In this document: piece after piece, positions 1 to 7,884 of the stretch
Position numbering within the stretch: position 1 is the first letter of the stretch
Layout of the letters: every line of letters begins with the position of its first letter
NCBI RefSeq assembly: GCF_014189535.1
Contig: NZ_CP050308.1
Location: 1,426,001 to 1,490,000, forward strand
Direction: 5' to 3'
Source: Rhizobium lusitanum
GTDB lineage: Bacteria > Pseudomonadota > Alphaproteobacteria > Rhizobiales > Rhizobiaceae
Length of the DNA: 64,000 nucleotides
Notes under the pieces: model-generated
Told to the model about the DNA's origin: nothing
The model's input: only the letters and a program-made list of their open reading frames with translations
The model's database searches: none
Program-made: the position numbers and the translations under genes

Positions 1-183
1 TCGCCGAAAGACCGCATCGCGCAGGAGCCGATCGACGGCAATCCCTACCGCAACTTCATCGCCGTCAAGCAGGGCAATGAGAATGAGGCCTGGGTGAAGA
101 CGCTGGTTTCCGCCTACCAGAACGACACGGTCAAGGCCGAATTCGAGAAGGTCTACAAGGGCACTGGTCTCAGCGCCTACTAA
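1..183 (+). CDS. metQ: MetQ-type methionine-binding lipoprotein, C-terminal end only
   Basis: Only the last 60 codons are inside the window, in frame from base 1 to the TAA at 181. The residues match the C-terminus of NlpA/MetQ substrate-binding proteins: a Pro-Tyr-Arg-Asn-Phe stretch, then a helix ending in a Tyr-Lys-Gly motif. These proteins bind D- or L-methionine in the periplasm and deliver it to MetNI. metN and metI follow on the same strand after a 374-bp gap, which fits a split metQ-metNI locus. The lipobox and ligand pocket lie upstream of the window. Confidence 0.8.
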   Translation, partial: SPKDRIAQEPIDGNPYRNFIAVKQGNENEAWVKTLVSAYQNDTVKAEFEKVYKGTGLSAY

Positions 184-318
184 TAGCAATTCAGCGCCGG
201 GGGCTGCGCTGGGAACCAAGGCGGCATGGGCATCTTTTGCTCCGGCCGCCTTCGGTGTTTTCCGATGGGATGCGATGGAGTGTAGTGAAAGTTGGCTGAG
301 GAGTTCGCGGAGAGTGTG

Positions 319-510
319 CACCCCCCCTCTGTCACTGCGTGACATCTCCCCCACAAGGGTGGAGATTGTTAACGCGCGGCAAGCCATCGCCAAACAACAA
401 GCATCGCATCTGCTGACACCCAGCTGATTTGATTTATAGAGCGCGCAACATACTCCCAACAATCTCCCCCCTTGTGGGGGAGATGTCACGAAGTGACAGA
501 GGGGGGTGTA
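319..510. repeat. Rhizobial palindromic intergenic repeat (RIME-like), two inverted arms
   Basis: Two arms of about 50 bp, at 319-370 and 459-510, are inverted copies of each other with few mismatches. Each contains the TCTGTCACT..GTGACATCTCCCCCAC core common between genes in Rhizobium and Agrobacterium. The arms could fold into one long hairpin in the metQ-metN transcript. A small palindrome, GTGACA..TGTCAC type, sits inside each arm. It is probably a non-autonomous repeat; an effect on metN expression is possible but not shown. Confidence 0.75.
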
Positions 511-557
511 ACGGGCTCGGCAAACTTAAAGGCTGATTTTTTACAAAGAGAACCACC

Positions 558-1643
558 ATGAATTCCTTCATTCCCGCCACCGCCATCGAGGGGCATGCGC
601 CGCCTGGCTCACCGAACAATGACGAGATCATCCGCCTCGTCGATGTCCACCGCCGGTTCGGTACGACTCCGGCGCTCGACGGTGTTTCGCTGAGCGCCCG
701 GCGTGGCGAGATCGTCGGCATTATCGGTCGCAGCGGCGCCGGCAAGTCGACGCTGATCCGCTGCCTGAACGGGCTGGAGCGGGCCGATAGCGGCGAGATC
801 CATATCGAAGGACGAGATATCGCCGACCTGTCGGAAAGGGAACTCCAGCCGTTGCGCCGCCGCATCGGCATGATCTTCCAGCATTTCAATCTGCTGTCGG
901 CAAAGACGGTGGAAGAGAATGTTGCCCTGCCGTTGAAGATCGAAGGTGTGGCCAAGGCCGAGCGCCTGAAACGTGCCCGCGAGCTACTCGATCTCGTCGG
1001 TCTCGCCGACAAGGCCAAGGCCTATCCCGCGGCTCTCTCGGGTGGGCAGAAGCAGCGTGTCGGCATTGCCCGGGCACTCGCCGCCCGCCCAGCACTTCTC
1101 CTCTCCGACGAAGCCACCTCCGCCCTCGATCCCGAGACAACGCGGTCGATCCTGGCACTACTGAAGGATATCAATCGTAAGCTCGGACTGACCATCCTGC
1201 TCATCACCCATGAGATGGAAGTGGTGCGCTCGGTTGCCGATCGGGTCGCCGTCATCGATGCCGGCAGGATCGTCGAGGAGGGAGCCGTCTGGTCGGTGTT
1301 TGCCAATCCGCAGGCCGAAATCACAGCAAGCCTGCTCAGCACCATCCGCCCGCAACTCCCCGAGCACATTGCCGAACGGCTGTCGCAGACGCCGGGTGCC
1401 GAGGCTATTCTCAGCATCGACCTCGCCGGCCCGGCCGCGCAAGGCGCGCTGTTCGCCGAACTCTCGGCGGCGCTGCCGCATTCCTTCCGCCTCGTTCATG
1501 GCGGCATCGACCATATCCAGAATCAGCCCGTCGCCCGCTTCTTCATTGCGGTGCCGACGCGCGACCCAGCGCTGCCGGCGCAGGTGACGGATTTTCTGAC
1601 GGCCCGGTCCGCCCGGGTGGAGGTTCTAGGCTATGACAACTGA
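558..1643 (+). CDS. metN: Methionine ABC transporter ATP-binding protein MetN
   Basis: A 361-residue ATPase that powers methionine import through MetI. Walker A GRSGAGKST is at residues 57-65, followed by the Q-loop region, the LSGGQKQR signature, Walker B (LLLSDEATSALD) and the switch His in LLITHE. The last 80 or so residues form the NIL/ACT-like domain that in MetN senses cytoplasmic methionine (transinhibition). The length is slightly above the usual 340-345 because of a roughly 20-residue N-terminal extension. The ATG at 558 has an AGAGAA stretch upstream. It overlaps metI by 11 bp, showing translational coupling. Confidence 0.93.
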   Translation: MNSFIPATAIEGHAPPGSPNNDEIIRLVDVHRRFGTTPALDGVSLSARRGEIVGIIGRSGAGKSTLIRCLNGLERADSGEIHIEGRDIADLSERELQPLRRRIGMIFQHFNLLSAKTVEENVALPLKIEGVAKAERLKRARELLDLVGLADKAKAYPAALSGGQKQRVGIARALAARPALLLSDEATSALDPETTRSILALLKDINRKLGLTILLITHEMEVVRSVADRVAVIDAGRIVEEGAVWSVFANPQAEITASLLSTIRPQLPEHIAERLSQTPGAEAILSIDLAGPAAQGALFAELSAALPHSFRLVHGGIDHIQNQPVARFFIAVPTRDPALPAQVTDFLTARSARVEVLGYDN

Positions 1644-2288
1644 CATCATCCTCGGCCTGCTCTGGCGCTCCTTCTGGGAAACCATCTGGATGACCGGCGC
1701 ATCCGGCCTGCTCTCGCTCGTCATCGGCCTGCCGCTCGGCCTTGCCTTGGTCGTGACCAGCCGCGACGGCATCGCCGAGCAGCTCACCGTCAACCGCATC
1801 CTCGCGGCCCTGGTCAACGGCTTCCGCGCCGTACCTTTCGTCATCCTGCTGATCGCACTGATCCCGCTGACCCGGCTGATCGTCGGCACGGCGCTCGGCA
1901 CCACCGCGCCATCGTGCCGCTCACCATCGCCGCCATCCCCTATTACGCGCGCATCGCCGAGGTATCGCTGCGCGAAGTCGATCGCGGCCTGATCGACGCC
2001 GTGCGCGCCATGGGCGGCAATCGCTGGACGATCATCCGCGAAGTGCTGGTGCCGGAAGCCCTGCCCGGCATCGTCGCCGGCTTTACGGTGACACTGGTAA
2101 CCCTGATCGGTGCTTCCGCCATGGCCGGCACCATCGGCGGCGGCGGCCTCGGTGACCTTGCAATCCGCTATGGCTACCAGCGCTTCGAGACCGGCGTGAT
2201 GATCGCCGTCGTCGTCGTGCTGATCATCCTCGTCTGCGGCATGCAATGGCTCGGCGACCGTCTGGTCGCCAAGCTCGATCATCGCTAG
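1633..2288 (+). pseudogene. metI: Methionine ABC transporter permease MetI, broken by one frameshift
   Basis: The first part (1633 to about 1908) encodes the MetI N-terminus with two membrane segments. The second part, in another frame, encodes the rest including the EAA loop (RGLIDAVRAMGGNRW) and ends at 2288. Joined, they give a normal MetI of about 217 residues. The break is in the GC run at 1903-1910, where adding one base restores Thr-Ala-Ala-Ile-Val-Pro-Leu-Thr. Everything else looks under selection, so this is either a sequencing deletion or a very recent mutation. If real, methionine uptake by this system would be lost. Confidence 0.85.
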
Positions 2289-2384
2289 GCTCAGGACCTA
2301 CTAAATCGCCTAGCCGAAACCTAGGTTAGGTAGATTTGCAGTGTGAGGAGCCGCTGCCAGTGAGTGATTACAGGGGCGCGGCGT

Positions 2385-2652
2385 TGATGATTGAGCCTTC
2401 CAGAAGGCGAAGGCGCTGCTCGGCGACATGGGCTAAGACGCGGGCTGGTTCCGCGTCGCCCTCACCGAACGCGGGATCACGCCCTGCATCCCATCAAAGG
2501 CCAATCGCAAGATCCGGATCGAGTACGACAAGGTCCTCTACCGCCAGCGCCACAAGATCGAGAACATGTTCGGCAGGCGCAAGGACCGGCGGCGCGTCAA
2601 AACCCGTTACGACCGACGCGCCCAGACCTTCATGTCCGCCATCTGCGTTTAG
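2385..2652 (+). mobile_element. IS5-family transposase 3' remnant
   Basis: A conceptual translation ending at the TAG at 2650 reads like the C-terminus of IS5/IS427-group DDE transposases. It has a GITPCIP motif, then a Tyr-Asp-Lys, an RHKIENMFGRRKD block containing the catalytic Glu, and a Thr-Arg-Tyr-Asp-Arg ending. A TAA replaces the Tyr of the usual Gly-Tyr-Asp just upstream and no N-terminal part exists. It is therefore a dead fragment. Its end overlaps the last codons of the convergent VOC gene. No inverted terminal repeats were recognised. Confidence 0.75.
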
Positions 2653-3053
2653 GCGTTCGCAGCCGGGTTCATCCATACGATTTCCCAAACATAGCCATCT
2701 GGGTCTTCAACGTGGCGGTTATACATGAAGCCAAGATCCTGTGCTGGGTTGGGATCTGCACGACCGCCCGCCGCAACCGCGCTGGTCAGTGTTGCATCGA
2801 CGGCGTCGCGGTTATCAACGGTGAGGACGATCAATACCTGGCTGTCGCGCCGGGCGTCACCGATCGGACGCGTGGTGAATTCGCGGTAGTGGTCATGGGT
2901 CAGCAGCATCACCCCGATCGTGTCCGAGAACATGAGCGAGGTGGAGTTCTCACCCGAAAACTGCGGGTTCACAGTGCCGCCTAGTGCCACGTAGAACGCC
3001 GTCGACGCCGACAGGTCACGGACAGGCAGGTTCACGAAAATCATTTTGGACAT
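2649..3053 (-). CDS. VOC-family protein (glyoxalase/bleomycin-resistance/dioxygenase fold)
   Basis: A 134-residue protein starting MSKMIFVNLPVRD, typical of the COG3607-like VOC subgroup. Paired beta-alpha-beta-beta-beta modules are visible: a first half with SLMFSDTIGVMLL and a second half ending DPDGYVWEIVWMNP, where the Glu is a usual metal ligand. A longer in-frame start exists at 3110, but GGAGAAGGAGA lies just before 3053 and the longer start would put the operator region inside the gene. The substrate is unknown. It faces a decayed MarR gene across a strong palindrome, suggesting the MarR protein once controlled it. Confidence 0.85.
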   Translation of the reverse strand: MSKMIFVNLPVRDLSASTAFYVALGGTVNPQFSGENSTSLMFSDTIGVMLLTHDHYREFTTRPIGDARRDSQVLIVLTVDNRDAVDATLTSAVAAGGRADPNPAQDLGFMYNRHVEDPDGYVWEIVWMNPAANA

Positions 3054-3104
3054 CAATGTCTCCTTCTCCAGGGCTACGCTATTGTCTTGCTGCAATGTAA
3101 GTAG

Positions 3105-3138
3105 ATACAATATATCTTGACGTCAAGATAAATTGTAT
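3105..3138. promoter_or_regulatory. Palindromic operator between VOC and marR genes
   Basis: The core TATCTTGACGTCAAGATA (3113-3130) is a perfect 18-bp palindrome. It is flanked by ATACAAT (3105-3111) and its exact complement ATTGTAT (3132-3138), so 33 to 34 bases are symmetric with one mismatched pair. Size, symmetry and position between divergent genes fit a MarR-type dimer operator overlapping both promoters. Confidence 0.75.
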
Positions 3139-3153
3139 AAGGGAATATTTGCC

Positions 3154-3566
3154 ATGGATCGCGCCGAGGCCGCAGCTACGCAATGGGCGCGAGCGCGCCG
3201 ATCTTCCAATGTTGCCCATTGAAACGGTAGGTCGTTTGCTTGATGTCGCCGCACGCGTAATCTGCGGTCATATGAACCCGTTACTCAAAGAAGTGGGCCT
3301 GAATGTAGGTGAGTTTGATGTGCTCCTGCCGCTCAGGCGTGCCGGTGGACCCTATATGCGTTCACCTACGTAGCTCTACGGATCGGCAATGATCTCCTCG
3401 AGCGGTATGACGAGCAGCTTGGACCGACTAGAATGCGCTGGGCTGGTTGAACGACGCCCCAATCCCAACGACCGACGCGGCAAGAAAATTGCTCACCGGC
3501 CTCTAGGTCATTGTCCACGTCAGCAATCACCTCTCCCTTAGAATCAATGAGTCCTGACCCTAGGTG
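3154..3566 (+). pseudogene. MarR-family transcriptional regulator, decayed
   Basis: Three pieces in sequence read as one MarR protein. MDRAEAAATQWAR (from ATG 3154) shifts frame near 3190 to a segment with LLDVAARVICGHMNPLLKEVGL and GEFDVLLPLRRAG. That segment meets an in-frame TAG at 3370 where Glu of the Pro-Thr-Glu-Leu motif is expected. After the stop the winged-helix core continues (SSSGMTSSLDRLE, then GLVERRPNPNDRRG), and a further shift near 3490 leads to a degraded C-terminus. One nonsense and at least two frame changes make it a true pseudogene. Confidence 0.8.
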
Positions 3567-3571
3567 AACGC

Positions 3572-4942
3572 TTAGCCACGATGACGGAATGCGGCTGCCG
3601 GATGACTGGACGGCAGCCGCCCATCGCCCCGGCCGAAGAGCTTCTGGCGCAACGTGCCCTCGGCATAATCCGCCTTGAACAAGCCGCGTTCCTGCAGCAC
3701 GGGAATGACGAGATCGACGAAATCCCGCAGGCTTTCCGGCGCAACCGTGCGCGCCAGATTGAAGCCGTCGATGCCGCCCTCCTCCATCCATAGCTGAAGA
3801 CGATCGGCAATTTGTTCGGGCGAGCCAACCATCGGCTTCTGCCGGCTGCCGAGCACCATCTGGTCGATAATCTCTCGTGGGGTCATCGCCGGCTTGCCGC
3901 TCGCCTTGCCGGTCACAACGGCAAGAGCCGCCTGCTGCGCATTCGTCGTCTTCTGTTCGATCGGCTCGTCGAGGCCGAACTTGGAGAGATCGATGCCGAT
4001 CGAGCTGGAGTAATGGGCGAGCGACGCCTCGACGCTGGCGTGGCGGCGATAATCCTCCAACTTGTCCTCGGCCTCCTTCTCGGTTCGCCCGACAACGACG
4101 GTGATGAGATTGAGGATACTGAGATCGTCGGCACGCCGACCGAAATCCACGGCCCGCTGCCTGAGCGCATCCGTCATCGGCTTGGCACCCTGCGGCGCGG
4201 GGCTGGCAATGAAGACGCATTCGGCATGTCGCGCGGCAAAATCCTGGCCTCGCGCCGAAGCACCGGCCTGAAACAGCAGCGGCGTGCGTTGCGGTGAAGG
4301 CTCGCTCAGGTGAATGCCCTCCATCCGATAGTGCTGCCCTTGATGGTGGACGGCGCGCACCTTGGAGGGATCGGCAAACAGCCCGCCCGTCTTGTCGCGC
4401 ATGACCGCATCATCGTCCCAGCTTCCCTCCCAGAGCTTGTAGACGACCTCCAGATATTCTTCGGCAGCATCATAACGGGTATCGTGATCCGGCTGGCGCT
4501 CCATCCCCATGCTGCGGGCGGCGCTGTCGAGATAGCCGGTGACGATGTTCCAGCCGATGCGACCCTTGGTCAGGTGATCGAGCGTCGACATCCGCCGCGC
4601 GAAGAGAAAGGGCGGCTCATAAGTCGTATTGACGGTGACGCCGAAACCGAGATGCTTGGTCACATAGGCCATCGCTGAGAGCGGGATGATCGGATCGTTG
4701 ACGGGGATCTGCGCGCCGGTGCGGATCGATGTCTCGGGGCTGCCCTTATAGACATCATAGACGCCAACGATATCGGCGAGGAAAATGCCATCGAGCTTGC
4801 CGCGCTCGGCCGTGCGCGCGAAATCCACCCAGTGGTCGAGATCGGTATAGTTCAGCGATAGGTCGCGCGGATGCGTCCAAAGGCCGTGATTGATATGCCC
4901 GACGCAGTTCATGTCGAAGGCGTAGATCTGCATCGGCTTCAT
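3572..4942 (-). CDS. LLM-class flavin-dependent monooxygenase (NtaA/SnaA/DszA family)
   Basis: About 456 residues, the usual length for the NtaA/DszA group of FMNH2-dependent monooxygenases that oxidise sulfur or nitrogen compounds with a separate flavin reductase. Visible family features are the N-terminal GHINHGLWTHP segment, DGIFLADIVGVYD, the ARRMSTLDHLTKGRIGWNIVTGY block and LLFQAGASARGQDFAARHAE. I chose ATG 4942 because GAGGAC lies 8 bases upstream; ATG 4969 is an alternative. It is divergent from a taurine-type ABC transporter, so the likely role is desulfonation or other sulfur release from an imported organosulfur compound. The substrate is inferred, and no flavin reductase is seen nearby. 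Confidence 0.85.
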   Translation of the reverse strand: MKPMQIYAFDMNCVGHINHGLWTHPRDLSLNYTDLDHWVDFARTAERGKLDGIFLADIVGVYDVYKGSPETSIRTGAQIPVNDPIIPLSAMAYVTKHLGFGVTVNTTYEPPFLFARRMSTLDHLTKGRIGWNIVTGYLDSAARSMGMERQPDHDTRYDAAEEYLEVVYKLWEGSWDDDAVMRDKTGGLFADPSKVRAVHHQGQHYRMEGIHLSEPSPQRTPLLFQAGASARGQDFAARHAECVFIASPAPQGAKPMTDALRQRAVDFGRRADDLSILNLITVVVGRTEKEAEDKLEDYRRHASVEASLAHYSSSIGIDLSKFGLDEPIEQKTTNAQQAALAVVTGKASGKPAMTPREIIDQMVLGSRQKPMVGSPEQIADRLQLWMEEGGIDGFNLARTVAPESLRDFVDLVIPVLQERGLFKADYAEGTLRQKLFGRGDGRLPSSHPAAAFRHRG

Positions 4943-4969
4943 TGCACTGTCCTCAACCTTTGAATTCAT

Positions 4970-5164
4970 CGTCCCGCCTGTTTTCCATCATCAACCGCAA
5001 AAAGATCCGGAGTTTCGCGATATTTGAAAGCAGGTTGCGACGGATGACCCGAATCCGGAATTTTGTATCTCTATATTTTCTATCAATTTCACGATCATTA
5101 GTGCGGATCAGCTGTCATGTCAGCGACTAAAGACCATTTCGAAACACCATGCCCCGGGGGAAAC
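4970..5164. promoter_or_regulatory. Divergent control region of the organosulfur locus
   Basis: This 195-bp AT-rich gap separates the monooxygenase and the tauA-like gene, whose promoters must both lie here. A very AT-rich patch at 5060-5100 is the likeliest promoter core. CysB- or Cbl-type control under sulfur limitation would be expected from related loci, but I could not define a specific site. Confidence 0.4.
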
Positions 5165-6172
5165 ATGACCATCAATCGACGCAATCTTCTGACCACCACG
5201 GCCGTCACCGTTTTTGTCGCAACGTTCGGCTCCTATGCAAGTGCCGCCGACGTAACGCTCAACATCGGCTACCAGCCGATCGTCGAGCCTTCGCGCGTGC
5301 CGCAGGCCGATGGCGACTATGAAAAGGCGACCGGCGCGAAGATCAGCTGGCATAAATTTGACGGCGGCGCCGATGTTGTTGCCGCCATCGCCTCTGGCTC
5401 GATCGATATCGGCTATGTCGGCTCCTCCCCGCTTGCCGCCGCCGCCAGCCGCGAATTGCCGATCGAAGCCATCTACGTCGTCGGCAATATCAGCGATGCG
5501 GAAGCACTTGCCGTCAAGGGCATCGACAAGCCGGAGGATCTGAAGGGCAAGAAGATCGCAACACCCTTCGTCTCCACCTCGCACTACAGCCTGCTGACAG
5601 CGCTGAAGCATTGGAACATCGATCCTAAGACGGTGCAGATCCTCAACCTGCGCCCGCCGGAAATCGCCGCCGCCTGGGAGCGCGGTGACCTCGATGGCGC
5701 CTATGTCTGGGATCCGGTTCTGTCGCAGATCAAGAAGAACGGCAAGATCCTCGCGACATCGGGCGATGTCGCCAAATGGGGCGGCCCGACCTTCGACGCC
5801 TGGATCGTCAGCAAGAAATTCGCTGACGCCCATCCGGAGATCGTGACCAGCTTCGTTCAGGTCACAGGTAAGGCCTATGCGTCCTACCATGCCGATCCGG
5901 CAAGCTGGAACGCCTCGTCGCCGCAAGCCGCCAAGATCGCCAAACTCACAGGCGCCAAGCCGGAAGAAGTGCCGGAGCTGCTGAAGGGCTATTATTTCCC
6001 GACGCTCAAAGAGCAGGCGAGCGCCGAATTCCTCGGCGGCGACACTACGAAGGCCATCGCCCAGACTTCCGCATTCCTACTGGAGCAAGGCAAGGTCCCG
6101 GCAGTGTTGAAAGACTATGCTCCCTACGTCAACGCCAAGTTCGTCACCGACGCGGCCAAGACCGGTCTTTGA
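5165..6172 (+). CDS. tauA: Taurine/organosulfonate ABC transporter substrate-binding protein
   Basis: A 335-residue periplasmic binding protein of the TauA/SsuA family. The first 28 or so residues are a signal peptide ending ASA, with an Arg-Arg pair (NRRNLL) that could allow Tat export. The family motif IGYQPIVEP starts the mature domain, and IASGSIDIGYVGSSPLAAA and GAYVWDPVLSQI are typical of TauA. ATG 5165 is preferred over 5117 because of GGGGGA upstream and because the signal peptide starts there. It heads a tauABC-like operon; the ligand may be taurine or another sulfonate. Confidence 0.88.
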   Translation: MTINRRNLLTTTAVTVFVATFGSYASAADVTLNIGYQPIVEPSRVPQADGDYEKATGAKISWHKFDGGADVVAAIASGSIDIGYVGSSPLAAAASRELPIEAIYVVGNISDAEALAVKGIDKPEDLKGKKIATPFVSTSHYSLLTALKHWNIDPKTVQILNLRPPEIAAAWERGDLDGAYVWDPVLSQIKKNGKILATSGDVAKWGGPTFDAWIVSKKFADAHPEIVTSFVQVTGKAYASYHADPASWNASSPQAAKIAKLTGAKPEEVPELLKGYYFPTLKEQASAEFLGGDTTKAIAQTSAFLLEQGKVPAVLKDYAPYVNAKFVTDAAKTGL

Positions 6173-6184
6173 TCCACGCTTTCG

Positions 6185-6210
6185 GCGCAGGCAGGATTCC
6201 CTGCCTGCGC
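6185..6210 (+). other. Intercistronic stem-loop after tauA-like gene
   Basis: A perfect 11-bp stem (GCGCAGGCAGG, 4-base loop, complement) lies 12 bases after the tauA-like stop and ahead of the tauB-like ribosome site. There is no clean T tract. Such hairpins commonly stabilise the upstream binding-protein mRNA or partly attenuate readthrough, giving more TauA than TauBC. Confidence 0.6.
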
Positions 6211-6233
6211 CTATTCTATTGGAGTCCCCACAT

Positions 6234-7031
6234 ATGAGCATCCTCTCCCTGCAATCCGTCTCGCTGAATTTTCCCGGCGACCGCCGCCGGCAGGATGCCC
6301 GCCGTGTCCTCGACAATCTGACGCTGCATATCGCCTCCGACGAATTCGTCACCGTCATTGGCCGCTCCGGCTCGGGCAAGACCAGCCTGCTCAATCTCGC
6401 TGCCGGCTTCCTCGCCCCCACCGAAGGGCGTATTCTTGTCGACGGCAAGGAGATCGACGGACCGGCGGCCGATCGCGCCGTCGTCTTCCAGGACGACGCG
6501 CTCTACCCCTGGCTCAATGCCCGCGACAACATCGCCTTTCCGCTGCGTCTGCACGGTATCGCGAAGGAAGAACGCCGCCGCCGCGCCGATGGGCTGCTCG
6601 CAAAAGTCGGCCTGGAAGGTGCAGGCGACCGCAACATCTGGGAGCTCTCCGGCGGCATGCGCCAGCGGGTCGGCATCGCTCGGGCGCTCGCCTCCGATCC
6701 GCGTTTCCTGCTGATGGACGAGCCACTCGGCGCGCTGGATGCGCTCACGCGCACCCGCATGCAGCAGTTCCTGTTGAAGGTCTGGGCGGAAAGCGGCACC
6801 GGCGCCTTGCTCATCACCCACAGCATCGATGAGGCCCTGTTGCTCGCCACCCGCGTCATCACCCTGACGCCCAATCCCGGCCGCATCACCGCCGACATCC
6901 CACTGTCCTTCGGCAAGCGCTACCTTGCCGGCGAACCGCTTGCCGAAATTAAGGCTTCCACCGAATTCAAGCGGCTGCACGATGAGCTGACAAGCCTGAT
7001 CCACGACGAGAACGAGGAGGAGGCAGCTTGA
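6234..7031 (+). CDS. tauB: Taurine/sulfonate ABC transporter ATP-binding protein
   Basis: A 265-residue ATPase. Walker A is GRSGSGKTS, the Q-loop lies in VVFQDDALYPWLNARDNIAFPL (typical of TauB/SsuB), the signature is LSGGMRQR, Walker B is FLLMDEPLGALD, and the switch His is in LLITHSIDEALLLATR. The start at 6234 has GGAG at 6221 and begins at the conserved strand; the longer frame back to 6117 would run into tauA. The stop overlaps the TTG start of the permease gene. Confidence 0.88.
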   Translation: MSILSLQSVSLNFPGDRRRQDARRVLDNLTLHIASDEFVTVIGRSGSGKTSLLNLAAGFLAPTEGRILVDGKEIDGPAADRAVVFQDDALYPWLNARDNIAFPLRLHGIAKEERRRRADGLLAKVGLEGAGDRNIWELSGGMRQRVGIARALASDPRFLLMDEPLGALDALTRTRMQQFLLKVWAESGTGALLITHSIDEALLLATRVITLTPNPGRITADIPLSFGKRYLAGEPLAEIKASTEFKRLHDELTSLIHDENEEEAA

Positions 7032-7867
7032 CCGCCGATATCGAAAAGATCGCGACCGTCGCCGCCAAATCCGACGTCGTGCCTGCAGCCAAGAACAGCT
7101 CGTCCGGCTCGACACTGTGGATCTCGCTCGCAACCGTGCTGGCGCTGCTGGTGATCTGGGCTGTTGCAGCCGCCTATAGCGTCGTCTCGCCGGTGTTCCT
7201 GCCCTCGCCGTGGACCGTCGCCAAGGCGCTCTACGCTCTGAACGTCACCGGCTTTGTCGATTCGACGCTTGTCGAACACGCCTTCGCTAGCCTGCTCAGG
7301 ATTTTCGGCGGTCTCGCCGCCTCGCTGGTCATCGGCATCCCCGCCGGGTTGGCGATTGCCACCAGCCGTGTCGGCAAGGGCATCCTCGACCCGATCGTCG
7401 AATTCCTGCGGCCGTTGCCGCCGCTTGCCTATCTGCCGTTGGTCATCATCTGGGTCGGCATCGGGGAGGCATCGAAGATCACCGTCATCGCGCTTGCCAT
7501 GCTGCCGCCGATCATCCTGTCGACCGCCGCCGGCGTGAAGGCGGCCCCCGTCGACTATGTCAACGCGGCACGCTCCTTCGGTGCCAACCGGCTACAGGTG
7601 CTGCGCCACGTCATCCTGCCGGGCGCCATCCCCTCAATCCTCACCGGCATCCGCATCGCGCTCGGCGCGGGCTGGTCCACGCTCGTCGCCGCCGAGCTGG
7701 TCGCGGCGTCGCAGGGCCTAGGCTTCATGATCCAGTCGGCCGCGCAGTTCCTGGTGACTGATATCGTCATCAGCGGCATCATCGTCATCGCGCTGATCGC
7801 CTTCCTGTTCGAGATCACGGTCCGGCTGATCGAACGCCGCCTGGTGCCCTGGTCGGCCCATCGCTGA
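7028..7867 (+). CDS. tauC: Taurine/sulfonate ABC transporter permease
   Basis: A 279-residue inner-membrane permease with about six membrane segments and the EAA loop YVNAARSFGANRLQVLRHVILPGAIP that contacts the ATPase. The start is a TTG overlapping the tauB-like TGA (TTGA), preceded by GAGGAGG, so translation is coupled. The first 35 residues are hydrophilic and cytoplasmic. It completes a three-gene importer. Confidence 0.88.
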   Translation: MTADIEKIATVAAKSDVVPAAKNSSSGSTLWISLATVLALLVIWAVAAAYSVVSPVFLPSPWTVAKALYALNVTGFVDSTLVEHAFASLLRIFGGLAASLVIGIPAGLAIATSRVGKGILDPIVEFLRPLPPLAYLPLVIIWVGIGEASKITVIALAMLPPIILSTAAGVKAAPVDYVNAARSFGANRLQVLRHVILPGAIPSILTGIRIALGAGWSTLVAAELVAASQGLGFMIQSAAQFLVTDIVISGIIVIALIAFLFEITVRLIERRLVPWSAHR

Positions 7868-7884
7868 GCCGACCGATCTGGCCT

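Noticed and set aside
434..1018. Minus-strand open frame of 194 codons opposite metN
   Set aside because: Antisense shadow of metN with low-complexity Ser/Arg composition and no ribosome site.
2391..2984. 197-codon plus-strand frame across the IS remnant and VOC gene
   Set aside because: It joins the wrong frame of the transposase to the antisense of the VOC gene; no protein pattern.
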